In this document: positions 26,633 to 38,936 of the stretch, in pieces
Numbering within the stretch: position 1 is the first letter of the stretch
How the letters are laid out: each line of letters opens with the position of its first letter
From: Cheilinus undulatus
Lineage: Eukaryota; Chordata; Actinopteri; Labriformes; Labridae
Reading direction: 5' to 3'
Assembly (NCBI RefSeq): GCF_018320785.1
Contig: NC_054865.1
Span: 12,559,579-12,623,578 of the forward strand
Length of the DNA stretch: 64,000 bases
Position numbers and translations under genes: made by a program
The notes under the pieces: generated by a model
What the model was told of the DNA's origin: nothing
What the model saw: the letters and a program-made list of their open reading frames with translations, nothing else
Databases searched by the model: none

Positions 26633-27705
26633 CATTTTAGTGACAGATTACAACAATGAACAAATGAAAACATTTAAACAGTAATCTTTGTTCGGTAAAC
26701 TTTGTGAGTTTCCATGAATGTGGAGGATTAAAAATCTTTAGTACCAATTAATCTTGGAATTTCTACTGTTAATTGAAAGTCATCTCCTTTTGTTGCTTTT
26801 TGAAATTCCACTGTGTTTTGTTGCATTTTGGATTTTTTAATTGTCTCAGACTAATGGAAATCGACTGACAGAACTGCTTTCATTATAAAAGGAAATAAAG
26901 AATTCAAGTACACCAAAAAGCATGGCATGAACTCAACTAAAGAAAGAGACTCTGGTATGGATTAAAAAGTAAAATAAGGGCATGGTAGAAAAAAGTGAAA
27001 TGTCCAATAGCACAAGGTGCAGATGACTTCTGACTTGTCCATTGAGCTGTCTGTGAGTTTAGAGTGAAATGGGACATTGTTGAGCAGTGGTGGACTTATT
27101 TCACATCACTGGCTGCAAGGAGACATTGCAGTGGCTTAACCAAAGTGTGCTTGCACGAAATCCTTAATTGCATCAAGATTAATTCATTAATGCTGAAAGC
27201 CCTTGCAAAATCACAACCTGTCACAGGAAAGTTATTCTCTCACCTGCCTCAAAGTTTTTCTCCAAACTCCTGCACCCATTGAAGATGAAGATTCACCTCT
27301 AATTTCCATAGGATCTGTCTGTGCTGCGTTGAATCCATGCCATGCACTCTGGAGCCAGTCATGCCCTCTGTAGTCAATGCTTTTGTTTCCTCTGCCGTGG
27401 TTTTCTTTGACAGAGTCAACTCCGGCATGCTTAAAACTGAACAGAGTCGATCGACCAGGAAACATAAAAGTAAAGTGTCCAGTCCATTTCAAAATAAAAC
27501 TCCAGATACAGACTCCTGATTAAAAATCCCATCACTATATTGAAATTCCAAAACCACAGCACTGATGGATCGCTGCAGACACAGAAACTGTGGGTATTAG
27601 AGACTAGCTAGCAACCAAAACTACAGATTATAATACTGAAACTTGTAGTATCTCCTTGTTGAGAGGGAGGGCCAAGGAAGTTGGTGCTTTTGTGTTGTTT
27701 TGCAG
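26633..27705. other. intergenic or intron: nothing recognised
   Basis: No splice-flanked open frames with coding bias and no bounded repeat. Confidence 0.45.
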
Positions 27706-27784
27706 ATGAGAGGCGGTATCATGACAAGGATCGTCAGTGTGCCATCAAGCTCTTCTCAAAGAAAGCTGAACCTAAAAGTTCTGT
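27706..27784 (+). CDS. candidate coding exon of an unidentified gene (3' end uncertain)
   Basis: Follows a good acceptor (TGTTTTGCAG). In the frame entered in phase 1 it reads ERRYHDKDRQCAIKLFSKK then AEPKS, highly charged with coding-like codon use. No strong donor follows: GTTCTG at about 27777 and GTTAAA at about 27782 are weak, and the frame stays open to a TAA at about 27850, so the end is only approximate. It may be an alternative exon of the gene that includes 27902-27995. No family recognised. Confidence 0.35.
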
Positions 27785-27901
27785 TAAATCTTTCCTGCCA
27801 TCTAAATCCAAATTTAAGACGAGCACATTTGTCAGCATTTTCACGTGTTAACAGCTACTTCTGTCCAACATATCTAGTCTGTTTCTGATTTTGTTTCACA
27901 G

Positions 27902-27995
27902 AGACTATCAGAAGGCTGATGCCACTGACTCCAGCAGCCCAGCAGTGAAACAGAGAGCAGGTCAGCCGTTCACTGTGGCCCGATGGTTATCATGA
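27902..27995 (+). CDS. candidate last coding exon of the unidentified gene
   Basis: The acceptor is TTGTTTCACAG. The first base completes the lysine codon left open by the exon 20727-20892; the frame then reads DYQKADATDSSSPAVKQRAG, QPFTVARWLS and TGA. An AATAAA 140 bases downstream (28133-28138) fits a terminal exon. A second frame from the same acceptor also ends early (TIRRLMPLTPAAQQ), so the frame rests on phase compatibility alone. Confidence 0.35.
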
Positions 27996-28132
27996 ATGGA
28001 TCATTGTACCTACAAGAGACAAGAGCCTCCTAAATCCTCCAGTCAGTCACTCCCACTCTGGAGTGGTGAGGAGAGTGGGGGTCAGGTGGGGGGCTGGAGG
28101 GCAGGAGGGGGGTTTGTTTTCCAGAAATGTCG

Positions 28133-28138
28133 AATAAA
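28133..28138 (+). terminator. AATAAA polyadenylation signal of the unidentified gene
   Basis: Canonical signal just after a G-rich stretch, placed where a last exon beginning at 27902 would be expected to end. Confidence 0.4.
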
Positions 28139-29919
28139 GATAATTTAGAAAATGGGCTCCAGCACAGAGCTGCCTCTGTCTCCCCCCGCTCCCCTCCACA
28201 CACTCAACTCCCCGAGGCTGCTCTGCTCATGTTTGTTTTGATTTGGCTCCCAGATTTGGGGTGAGTGGGGTTGGGGGGTGGGGGGTATGGTGGAGGACTT
28301 TAAGATGCATGGCAATGGTTAAGACAGATTGGACCAGAGACAATCCAACTAAACTAGAGGGAGTCATGCTATACTGTAGCTGTAGGCCTCAGTGTTTCTC
28401 TATCTCCGTGTTTTTATGACACAAGAGACAGTTGGAAGTGATCGAGGATTCCTGTGGTTCAGGAAATATCAGGAGAAGCTGTGCAGACGCTCTCTCTCCA
28501 GGCTCGGAGATGTTGAAATTTGCCACCTGTAACTCAAGTTAGGAACTCATTTTGTCACGCAAGGCGGGGAAATTCTGACAAACAGTATTTTAGGATCTAT
28601 AAATATTTCTTTATAATGAAACATTAGAGGTAGCAGTCTGTAATGTGCAAAGAATTTAACACCTCTTGCCAAAATCCATCTTTGATTTAAGCTGTAGGGA
28701 AAGCGGTGGCTCTGTTTTACTGCATTAGACAGAAAACGGCTTGAAAAAGAAGATGACAGTTTACATTTTTATCTTCCTATTCGTCCCTATAAACAGTTTG
28801 ATACTGATTTATTTATTTATTTAATTATGACATATGTAACCTGAGTACAGTCCTGATCTGAGTGGGACTAAAGTTACTTTTGCAGAATACATGGCCACCT
28901 CACATCTGTTATACTAGATTAGTTTTTACACTAGTGACTTGTAACTAACTAATAGTGGTGGGACAAACCATCAGTGGGATAACCTGTGTAGATAATGAAT
29001 GAATATATGGATAAACTCTGAGATATTTTTCTACATTTTTGATTCTTAAAACTAAAGTGACTTTTGTTGTGTGGCTACCGTATAAGAAAACTTAATCACT
29101 GAAAAAATATGAAAAAAAAATCCTATCAAAAAGTCATCACAGTAACAATGCGTAACTTCAAACCAGTGTATTCAGCACATATTTAAGCCAAAAAAATTGG
29201 ACTGTAATACAAACAAAAGTAATGCAATATATAAGAAATTTTCTGTTTCTGCTGTCTGATCAAAAATTAGATAAAAAACTGTAGATTTACACTCCTGGTT
29301 GTTTTTATTTGAGTAGTTTGTAACAGAAGCATTCTCCACAATGAGTCCTCTTCAAATCTTTATTTTTCCCTCCAATGTTGTAATTAAAACCTGAACCTCA
29401 ATTCCCTGCCATGTTTAATACAAACTGCCAAAGAGTCTGTCAGCACTAATGTGGGGATTTACTGAGGAAAAATTATTTCTACTGTATAATAATCAATGCA
29501 ACTGCTGCTACCTCCAGCATAGTCCACACAAAATAATAACACAGAAACAAGAGGCCCATTGATTCTCACAGCCATGATGAGATCTGTAATACTGGCATGA
29601 CTGACTTTAACTGTAGAGTTTCACCATCTGACTGGGTTATTTTTCAAGACACTGACACTTCATGCTGTATGCAGAACAAATAACAACAGAAACTAAACGG
29701 CACTGAAGATAAAACTAAATGGTTATGCTTAAAGATCTCAATGGTGTGCTTACACATGCTTTTATTCACATCTCAGGCAGATCTTTGATTTGTTTTTATA
29801 TAGCCTGAATTCTCTGTCATTATTTTAAGCTAACAATCTGTGCACACTGTTAATAATGCACACCCACTTCTTTGCAGTCTTTGCACACAAAAATATTTAC
29901 ACAGAAAAGGGCACCCATA
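28139..29919. other. intergenic: nothing recognised
   Basis: G-rich and C-rich tracts at 28140-28300 followed by AT-rich DNA; no exons or bounded repeats. Confidence 0.45.
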
Positions 29920-31110
29920 AGGGCAGATAGAGGGGAGAGCTTTCCGGGGCCAAGCCATATGGAGGGCCCATGAAGGTAAACAAATTATGGTCCATTATAA
30001 AGTCAAGCTCTGATAACCATATTTTATATTTAACCAGAGTAGTAACACTTATCAAAGCAACAAAAAGGAATTTCATTCATTTATGTAGTACAGTATAGCC
30101 TTTACAAAATATAAACCCTCTTTCTTAAAACAGAATGACCTTTCTTGGTAATGTTAACACGCTGGATGGGTATACTGAGTTAACCACTTGGAGAGTAATG
30201 TTAGACCTCCTGGCTAACCCATGATTTGTACGAACATAAAGATGCCCGAAAATAAAGTAGAAGCAACCCAGATAACTTTAAGGAAAAATAATTACAATAT
30301 TGTAAAAATGGGTTAAAAATGTCTTAAATGGGTTAGAAGTGGAAAAATTGGTTAAAAGAGGCAAAAAGTGACCAAAAAAAAATTACAATGGGAGTAAAGG
30401 GGCAAAAATGTGGCAAAAATTGATAGATAAAGTAGTGAAAATGGGTTAAAAGAGGCAGACAGGAGAAAAAAGTACACAAAATAGGTTAAAAGTGGCAAAT
30501 GTCACAAGAATGGACCAAAAATGTAGTGAAAAGGAGTTAGAAGAGTGGCAAAAAAGTGGGTTAAAGAGGGGGAAAGTGGCAAAACTATCAAAAAAGCAAA
30601 AGTTTTCAAAAATAGACGGATTAGGTAGTGAAGAGGGGTTAAAGAGTAACAGGAACAATGGTTAAAAGATGCACAGTGGCCAAAATGATCAAAAATGGTT
30701 GAAAAGGGGCTAAAATGTTTTCAAAAAGTAGACGACTAAAGCAGTGAAAGTAAAAGAGTGTCAAAAATGGGTTTAAAAAGGCAAAACGGGACAAAATATA
30801 TCAAAAATGGGTGAAAAGGGATAGATACAGCAGTGAAAAACAGTTAAAGAGTATCAAAAATTTGGGGGCGCAAAGAAGGTTTTCAGATGATTCATATGGA
30901 CGTACCAACATACTCAGTACTCAACCTATTGTTTTGTATTTTTCTGTAATGTCCAAAAAAACTAAATAAAAAGATTTGGAAAGAGTATCAGAAACTGGGA
31001 TGCAGGAGATATAAAGGGCTAGAAATATAAAAAAATGGGTCAAGACTGAAAAAAAACAGGCTATAAATGTCAGAAATGAGCAAAACAGTAGTGAAAATTG
31101 GTTAAAATGT
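29920..31110 (-). repeat. degenerate-array repeat family, copy 1
   Basis: From about 30290 to 31110 the sequence is a degenerate array of 20-30 bp units such as AAAATGGGTTAAAAGTGGCA. It is preceded by GGGCACCCATAAGGGCAG, GAGAGCTTTCCGGGGCCAAG and GAGGGCCCATGAAGG, the inverse of the flank found beside the arrays at 44320 and 59170. So this is an inverted copy of one composite repeat. Confidence 0.75.
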
Positions 31111-32759
31111 GGCTGAATAAATCATTTCAACATCTTTACCCAACATAGTTTGACATACTTGTCATTTCTAAATGAGGTAACTGTCAGCCAGGCTGCTAAC
31201 ACCACTGCTCTGATCTAACACACATGCATGGATGTAATTAATAAATGGGGAGGGTCTGTTCGCTGGGTTTTCGGGGGCAATTCTGTGAGCGGGCCTGTCT
31301 ACAAACATCAAAACTGCACTCACAGATACCAGACCCTGGGTATTTGTAATAAATGGTCCACATGGATTTAAAAATGGCTTTCTGTTTACTTACCACATCT
31401 TTGTTGTAGTGACTCATGTGATCCAGTTTGCACTCTAGACATATTTTGGTTCACTTTGACTCAGCATACCAACACTTTCTGATTCACTGGTGCTCATGAT
31501 ATGAATATGAGCAGAATCTAAGTGGCCAGTGATGAAGACACTGGGGTAAAGAAGAAGAAGGAGACAGAGGGATCATGTCAGACAGAAATGAAGAGGTTCA
31601 GACATACAGAAAAGCATGACCAGAGGTAAACCTGACAGCATATTGCAGTTAATTAATGGTACCCTTTACCTTTTAAGGAAAAGTGTGCATTCTTCTATTG
31701 GCCAGATATGATATATCATTATACGATTTACATCACTGATCTCAAAATTTCTGTATCGTGATATCCTTACCAGGGGCAATGTACTGTATTTGTGTCCTGA
31801 ATGACCCTGCAATTTGTACCCATAATTCAAAAGTACTGTAGGTTTCAATCAGGTCCTAATGGCTGCTCGCTCATGCTGCTGGCTCCTAAAATATTTTTCC
31901 ATGAGCAAAGACTGTGAATATGAAGTCAGAAAACCTCCAGATGCAGCTCAATAAGATCATTAGATACATTTATTGACAGTTTTTCAGACCTCATCCAACA
32001 GGAGTCATGGGATTTCACTAGATATGGGGATAAAATTGTAGGTTAGACTGTGACTGGGTCACTACTAACTACAATTTGCTTTTTCGGCCTGTAGATACCA
32101 TAAATAGGACTTTTAAAGTGAGGAACCATCAATATTGCGTGAAAGTGGAACTAAAATGTTGAGTTCTTCCACACACGGATGAAACCAGACTCAAAAAAGT
32201 TTGCAGGAATTCGAAAAATTCTTCAGTTTGTAAGCCTCAGTCAGGTAAAGATCATAGGCACTTCTGTATCTGTTAACATCAGTGAAGCATACGTTTCCTT
32301 TAAAATAGCATTAAATATACATGTAGGGTTCTGTGTGTGTTTCTTGTATAAGTCAGGAGATCACAGTGACATAAATTAAAAATGTCAGCTTTTAATGGAC
32401 ACTTCTTTAACAAATCACATTTTCACACAGCTTGATCTCATAAACATTTTATTATAAAATTCAAACCTCCCACATGGAAAACTCTGAAGTGTTTACTGCT
32501 ATGTTCGGAGATGATGAGATGAAAAATTGAAAACTCTAAATCACAACCGGTTTTATGGACAAAATCTGAGCTACATTCCTGTGTTTTATAATTAACTGCA
32601 TGTTTGCAAACACTGACTTCTTTTACTGCATATGCTGTACTTATAAAATATATACACATTCTTCATGTTCTAGCTTCATAATTTAACATTTTAAACATTC
32701 TTCAAGACTTCATAGAAAACACAGATTAGTCGGACGATTTCAAGTGGCAAAGACACAAG
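31111..32759. other. intergenic: nothing recognised
   Basis: AT-rich, no splice-flanked coding frames, no bounded repeat. Confidence 0.45.
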
Positions 32760-32825
32760 ATGGCAGCTTCATTACAGCTGATCGATATTAAAGACACTGT
32801 TGTTCTTTCCCTTTTTGCTGAACAG

Positions 32826-32898
32826 CTACATGCAGACTACGAGAAGAAGAGAGTGAGACAGAGAGACAGCTGGTTTGAACAAAAGGATCGTCACACAG
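32826..32898 (+). CDS. candidate coding exon of an unidentified gene
   Basis: Acceptor TTTTTGCTGAACAG, donor GTAAAA. Only one frame is open: LHADYEKKRVRQRDSWFE then QKDRHT plus one base, charged and coding-like. Alternatively it is the end of a first coding exon starting at the strong-context ATG at 32760, which is in the same frame (MAASLQLIDIKDTVV...). Its phase (0 in, 1 out) allows joining to 37976-38039. No family recognised. Confidence 0.4.
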
Positions 32899-33109
32899 GT
32901 AAAATGAACCCCATAAGATGCAGCACAGCACATCTAAACATACATACAGCACTGCAGGACATGAATGGTGTCAAACAATGAAGAAAAATCCTTCAAAATA
33001 CATAAAAAAAAACTTCACTTTGAAACTTGAAATTAATCTCCTGTCTGAGTTTTTAATGACTTTTGCATTTCTTTAGAAATGACTTGGTAAAAATCCTGCA
33101 TGTTTAAAG

Positions 33110-35291
33110 AAGGGGCGTGTCCAGGCTGTTTTGAGTGGGGTGGCCAACCGGGGTCATGAAGTTTTCTGTACACAAACAAATAAATAACAGTTCTTTACCT
33201 TTCTTTTTCATACCTGCTGCAATAACATTGGAAGTTCAATCCATTTTTAAATATCTGCACAACTTTTTCAGCTTAAAATGTAACTTCATCTCTTAAGGGC
33301 TCAAAATGAAATGAATATATAGTGGTATGCCTGAAAAACTTTGGGTTGTCTAACCTGTAAAATGACATTTATTGGCAACAGTGAAAGAGTGTAAAAGAGC
33401 TTTTAGCAACTTTTTATTGACTCATTTCTCTTGAGTGCATCTGTCTCATTTTATAGATCTGTGTGCAAAGTAAAGCTGGTAAAATTTCAATTACATCGCA
33501 ACATAGCCTACTGCAATAGATGAAATTCTTCTTTATCTAAATGTATGCAATATTATGCCCGTGACATCATGCAAAAATTCAAGCGTTTCTTTGTAAATAA
33601 TTTTTCCTTATCAAATGAGAATGACATAAAAATGATCATTCCCTTTGACACAACTCGTATCTAATTTGCGATGTGAATCAAAACCAACACAAATATATAT
33701 TTTATCAAAATTATAAAGCCCTAGTTTAATCTATCATTGTGTTGGTTGTAATGTACAATGGTTTATCGCTTGTTTGCTGAAAATACATTAAATAAGAAAC
33801 TTAAAAAAGAGTTGCATCTTAATTTGCCATTGATAGTGACAGTGCAACATCACTTTTCATGCTCCACAGTGGCCAAGCCCTCATTTCTGTCTAAACTGGC
33901 CTTGTATTTGAATGGCAGTAGATTAGGAAACACTGGTAACAAAGCGAGTAAACACAACTGAGTTGCATTTTGAGCATCAAATAATTAAAAGGCCATAACA
34001 TACCACATATTTTTTAATCCTAAATTGAGAGAATGTAAAGAAGAGCTCAGTCTCTGTGGGCCAAAACTAGAGTTTATAGTGGTCAAATAAATGTCGGCCC
34101 TTTACTGTGTTTCCACCGACATTAAGCTAGTAATCGCTCTGTAGCTGCAGGAGCTTTAGTCCGCTCGCCTATAAACAGATATAATCTTTTAAAAGCTGAC
34201 AATCAACTCATTTAACAGGGTTAAAACACGCATAAGGTAGATGAGGTTGGTTTATAACATCTCTGGTTGGGCTGAGCAGTTTGGGATAATAAAAATAACC
34301 TAATTACTATTTTTCCCATATTGAGATTTAATGTCATTATTTTTTAAGTTCCTCACGCTCTGTTTTTTGTTCCAACACAAGCCATAATCATTCTATATTA
34401 TAACCAACACAAGTTATTACACCAGGGCTGAAAATTTTTGAAAAAAAAAAAAAAAAAAAAGCTGATTATTTTGACTCGTATTACAAATTCCATATAAAGA
34501 GAGTTATCATTTTTGTATGATTCTCATTTTGATTAAGAAAAACATACAAAACGAGGAAAACATTTTTTAATGTAAATTATTCTAAAAATGACACTTGAAT
34601 GTTTACATTATGTGCAGTGCATTAACATTTCTGCTGCAATTAAAGTATTGCACAGTTATTTTGACTCACATTTAAGGTTATTGAAATATTGCACCTTCTG
34701 CTATTTGAAAATTGCACTAGGCCATGTTGCGATTTAAGCTAAATTTTAATGAACTACACAGCCCTAGTCTCTGGTCACAGCATGGGGTAGTTTATCCAGC
34801 TTGACTGAGAGACTTTTAAAAGCTCACTCACGCACATAGAACTTTTTTTTATATAATTTTAGGATGCCAATCATTATTCTGAAATGTCATCTTTTTATGC
34901 AAAACTCATTTTTTGGATTTGGGCTCTTAAAAACCATTCCAGTGTACAGTTTATGTAATTTAAGCTTTAAAATTGCTTATGACCCAGGCTTTTCCATTTA
35001 CCACCATTCAAACCTGGATGCGTTATAGCTATCAATAGCAGAACTGAAAAAAAAACTCACACAACTAGATCATTTCCCCAAATTGTTCAGCCTTAGTACA
35101 AAGTACTAACTAAATACAAAACGTAGCATGTAAATGCAAAAACACTTGTTTCAAAACTGTCCAAACTACTGGTTCTAGCACAAGCCCTGCCTCTGACCAG
35201 GCACATTTTGAATTATTGTTTAGGATTTTTTTAGATGGCACCTATAGTTTAAGGGGTGCCACCTTTGGCCACCCTTCTGGACACACCCCTG
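33110..35291. mobile_element. possible hAT-type element, 2.2 kb
   Basis: AGGGGCGTGTCCAG and GGGGTGGCCAA on the left are matched in inverse on the right by TTTGGCCACCCTTCTGG and ACACACCCCTG. The flanking 8 bases (GTTTAAAG, ATCAAAAG) agree at five positions. No transposase frame; a poly(A) tract lies at 34440-34460. Confidence 0.5.
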
Positions 35292-36569
35292 ATCAAAAGT
35301 ACACATGCACTCCTGAAAATTTCCATACAGTTTCTTGTGAATTGCCCGTGAAATCTTCCTGAGATGGTTGTTCACACATGCAGCTCAAAGTGTGAGATGA
35401 TCCTTCATTAAAGTCTGTGACATCCAAAGAACAGTGTGACAGTGGCGGGTGAAGCCATATAACACTATAATGAAGATATTTTGCTTTCAGTGCTACCTGT
35501 TCAACATATCAAACATCTACTGGAAAACAAAAAAATGTGGTGAAACTGAGTGCATGGAGATCACACCAGCTGTACAGTGTAAAGTCAGTGTTTGTGCTCC
35601 TGTTGCAGGATCTAAATGTCATGAGTCCTTCTCACCCCACCTGCTTGTGGGGAATTTCTTGAATATTTCTTGCTGCATTCTCACATAATCTCACCCTGAC
35701 TCCATGTGGAAAATTTACTAGAGAACTGTCAGGAAAAAATTTCCAGTAAAGTCGAGGTGAGGAATTTGGATTTTTGCATTCACACATGCAGCTCATCGTG
35801 AAAATGACGGAAGTTTTCAGGATTTGTATGCATATGTGAGTAAGGCTTATGTGTGGCCTTTTTTAAATTAGTAAGGCTTGAACCTAGATATTTACCATAA
35901 AATCACTCTCATATTTAGACTGGTAAACTGGCTAAACTCATACAAAACAAAGACTCAGACCAGGTAAAGTTCTCCTCATGAGCAGTGTTGTGGACAAATT
36001 CCAGGCATGTTATGTTGACCTCCTCACACCAGCAGCTCAGTGTTTCCTGGCTTGTTTCTTGAGTGTGAAAGCAGTAATAAAGACAGGGGTCTTTTAAAGG
36101 CGTGAAAGGGGGCTGGCAGTAGGGAGGAAGAAGAAGCAGAAGTAGGGGTGGGGGGTGTCTCAGGAAAAGTTCAATAAAACAATCTCACGTGGGGGAGGGG
36201 CTGCAGAAAGCGCGGTGGAGAGGCGCTCCAGTTAATTTCAGTACTTGATCCCACACCCTCGTCTGTCCTTTGACTGTGCCCACAAATATTTGAAGTGTGG
36301 TAGCTGCAACAATGCTGAGGCCCCTGAAATGGAGAGCAGAGCAAACAGAAGCTGGATGGCTCCAATGTTTGTCTAACGTCTTAATAAGGCCACACTCCAA
36401 GTACCATTGAAACCAAACTAAACAAACAGAAGAGTGTTAAAGGCTCACAAGATGGCAACACGGTCCAGTGTGGTTCACTTCCTCTTATCCTCACCTCAAA
36501 GATCTTTTTCCATTTTTGACAACAGGCTTTCCTTCAGCTTAGCAACAAGGGAGCCGATCTTGGAGCGGT
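35292..36569. other. intergenic, downstream of gas1: nothing firm
   Basis: 36190-36420 is less AT-rich and looks unique. It could hold a regulatory element, but nothing in the sequence proves this. Confidence 0.35.
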
Positions 36570-36779
36570 GTAAGGCATCTGTGAAGAGCTGAGTCAGCAG
36601 TCCTGACTGGCGTGTGCACAAAGATGAGTAAGTATGAAAACTGTGTGGCTGAGGAACGCCTACACAAATCACTACTGTTCTCACTGTCAATCTGCCACGA
36701 AACTTAGGTGACAAAACGGCCTGTAGCTTCTTTAAACTAACAGTTAAGCACATGAACATCAAGTGACAGTCAGTACGTT
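36570..36779 (+). repeat. direct repeat, left copy
   Basis: GTAAGGCATCTGTGAAGAGC, TCCTGACTGGCGTGTGCACA, CACTGTCAATC and CATGAACATCAAGT recur in the same order at 38604-38800. The left copy ends in CAGTCAGTACGTTTACATGC; the inverse of that string precedes the right copy. Confidence 0.7.
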
Positions 36780-37268
36780 TACATGCAATTAGAAGAAGAT
36801 AAATCAAGGCTCATTTATGCTCCCTTCAAGTACGAAAATAGATCAGTGCATTTAAAACACTGACACCGTCACTGCCCACATACTAGTCTGTTACACTGAG
36901 GAGGATGTTAAAAATGTATTCACATGGACCTCCATAACTCCTTCATGGTGCTCTGTTGTAGTTGTCTGTCTGTGCCCAGGTGAGTTAACGTCATATATAT
37001 GTTTTAGGATCAAACAACTCATAATAATGGGCATTTTTTCTTTGAAAGCAAAGTTCAACCATCTTCTCAAAGTATTCCTCATGGTTGTGTTTTTGCTGCT
37101 CTGGCTTGAAATGTTGGCTATATTGCTCAACATCTCCCCATGATTACCAGTGGTACTGCAATGTTTTAGGTTCTAGAAAATGTGCAGAAATACAGAAAAA
37201 AATAACATAAAGGGGCGGGAAGTTCCATCCTACCCATATTCATTTTGAATGCAGAGCATAAATGAGCC

Positions 37269-37274
37269 TTTAAT
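37269..37274 (-). terminator. possible gas1 polyadenylation signal (ATTAAA)
   Basis: ATTAAA on the minus strand about 1.66 kb past the gas1 stop. A long 3'UTR would suit this gene, but the site is not unique enough to be sure. Confidence 0.2.
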
Positions 37275-37744
37275 GTGTTGGTCCAACTAAAACTGAACAA
37301 AATACATGCAAATATGTCATTCCAACTTAAATGATATTCAATCTAATTTCTCTAAGATGGACCAACACAATGAGATAATGCAGCTAAAGACTTATAAATT
37401 TTTGCATGTAAACACCTCAGTCAGTTCCAAACTGGACTATGCGTACTAAGCATGCCGCACTGTTTCCATGCCAGGCTTTGACCTAGATGTAGCATAAATT
37501 CTAACCATAGCAGAAGTTGTCATCTAAATTTTCACTCACCATAAGGGACCAGTTTTAACTGTTCAACAAATAGCCTCTTAGCCTGCAAGCTAAACTGAAA
37601 AAGGTCTAGTGGTAGAGTTCTAGAGGTGCCAATACCTATGTTTAAAATAGTATAGAATCAGTATAGAATCCCCATCCAGGCACAAGAGATTTCATAATAT
37701 GTAAACGTACTCTTCGAGGATGTTTCATGCAAAAAATGTAAGCT

Positions 37745-37935
37745 TCTGGGCACTGGTTTGACTCAGTGGGTAGAGTGCATGCACCCATTTACTGAGGCTA
37801 CAGTCGTCACCGCATTGGTTGCAAGATCGATTCCTGGTCTCTGTGCATGTCTGGTGCATGTCGTCCCCCGCTCTATCTCCCTATATTTCCTGTCTCTCTC
37901 TCTAGTGGTCCTTTCAAATATATGCGTAAAAAATC
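37745..37935 (+). mobile_element. tRNA-derived SINE, degenerate
   Basis: GGTTTGACTCAGTGGGTAGA resembles a pol III A box and GATCGATTCCTGGTC a B box. CATGTCTGGTGCATGTCGTC and CTCTATCTCCCTATATTTCC follow, then a short A-rich end. This order is typical of teleost tRNA-SINEs. No clear target duplication. Confidence 0.6.
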
Positions 37936-37975
37936 TGCTCCTTACACTGTCTTTTTAACATTTTTTTTCCTACAG

Positions 37976-38039
37976 ACATTATCCTGTGCTCCCGCTCAAC
38001 TGCTATGATAACAGAATATCAATTGAAACGCTACAAGAG
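37976..38039 (+). CDS. candidate coding exon of an unidentified gene
   Basis: Excellent splice sites: acceptor TTTTTTTTCCTACAG, donor GAG/GTAAGT. Two frames are open: HYPVLPLNCYDNRISIETLQ (phase 2 in, 0 out) and IILCSRSTAMITEYQLKRYK (phase 1 in). The second is compatible with the exon 32826-32898, the first with the open phase of 20727-20892. The next exon was not found; any continuation would run past or over gas1 on the opposite strand. No family recognised. Confidence 0.4.
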
Positions 38040-38603
38040 GTAAGTGATGATATTTGTGCATTTCTATACAACGTACTGCTGATGAATACTGTCAAAAGAG
38101 CAGAGCCACACAAAAAATAATCGTAAATGATGTGGGTGGGATGGCCCCCTTTGCCACCCAAGTATAGTCTGATTCTGTGGAAGACACTGGGTTCTGATAG
38201 CTACGTTTTTTTCATTGTTTCTTTTGGTGTATGGCTCCTACTATCCCAACATTTTCTGTCATGTTTGGCCCTGAGACAGAAAAGAGTCTAACAGGTGACG
38301 TGTTCTTCTCAGTAAAATATCTCGTCTTTCATTCAGCATACCAGATGCCAGCATTAAACTGAATGGACACAACAGACTGGCTGCTGATGTCTGTTCATGC
38401 CACGTTGTTTGCAGACTGCTGATATTTGACAACAGGGCCTAATCGGCAGGTGCAGATGTTAAACCAATGCATCGATGGATCCCTTATCGCCACCTAGTGT
38501 AATGGTAATGGTTATAGACTGAGACAAAAACAGTTATCAAGTTCAATATCCTACTCAAGCTATAACCATAGTCAACCTAACTGTGCATGTAAACGTACTG
38601 ACT

Positions 38604-38800
38604 GTAAGGCATCTGTGAAGGCAGCTGTCCTGACTGAAATGTGCACAAAGGTGAATTAGTCTGAGAACTGTTTGACTGAGGAATGCCTGAATAACTCATT
38701 ACGATTCTTACTGTCAATCCATGACTATGTTTAGAGGACAGAGGCCTGTTGCCTCTCTTATCAGGCAGTTTTAGCCCATGAACATCAAGTCAGTCCTTGG
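38604..38800 (+). repeat. direct repeat, right copy
   Basis: Same block order as 36570-36779 (GTAAGGCATCTGTGAAGG, CTGTCCTGACTGAAATGTGC, CACAAAGGTGAAT, ACTGTCAATC, CCATGAACATCAAGTCAGTC). It lies 140 bases downstream of the gas1 stop, so probably within or near its 3'UTR. Confidence 0.7.
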
Positions 38801-38936
38801 ACAACATGTCTGTTATCAAGTCACTTATTCCTCACTAGCTCCAGTTAGACTTTTAGCTCCATGGATCCTTCAGAGCAACAATGAAATGCTCAAACTTCCA
38901 GCTATATCTCCATCAGATGTTAAACCCACAGTCAGC

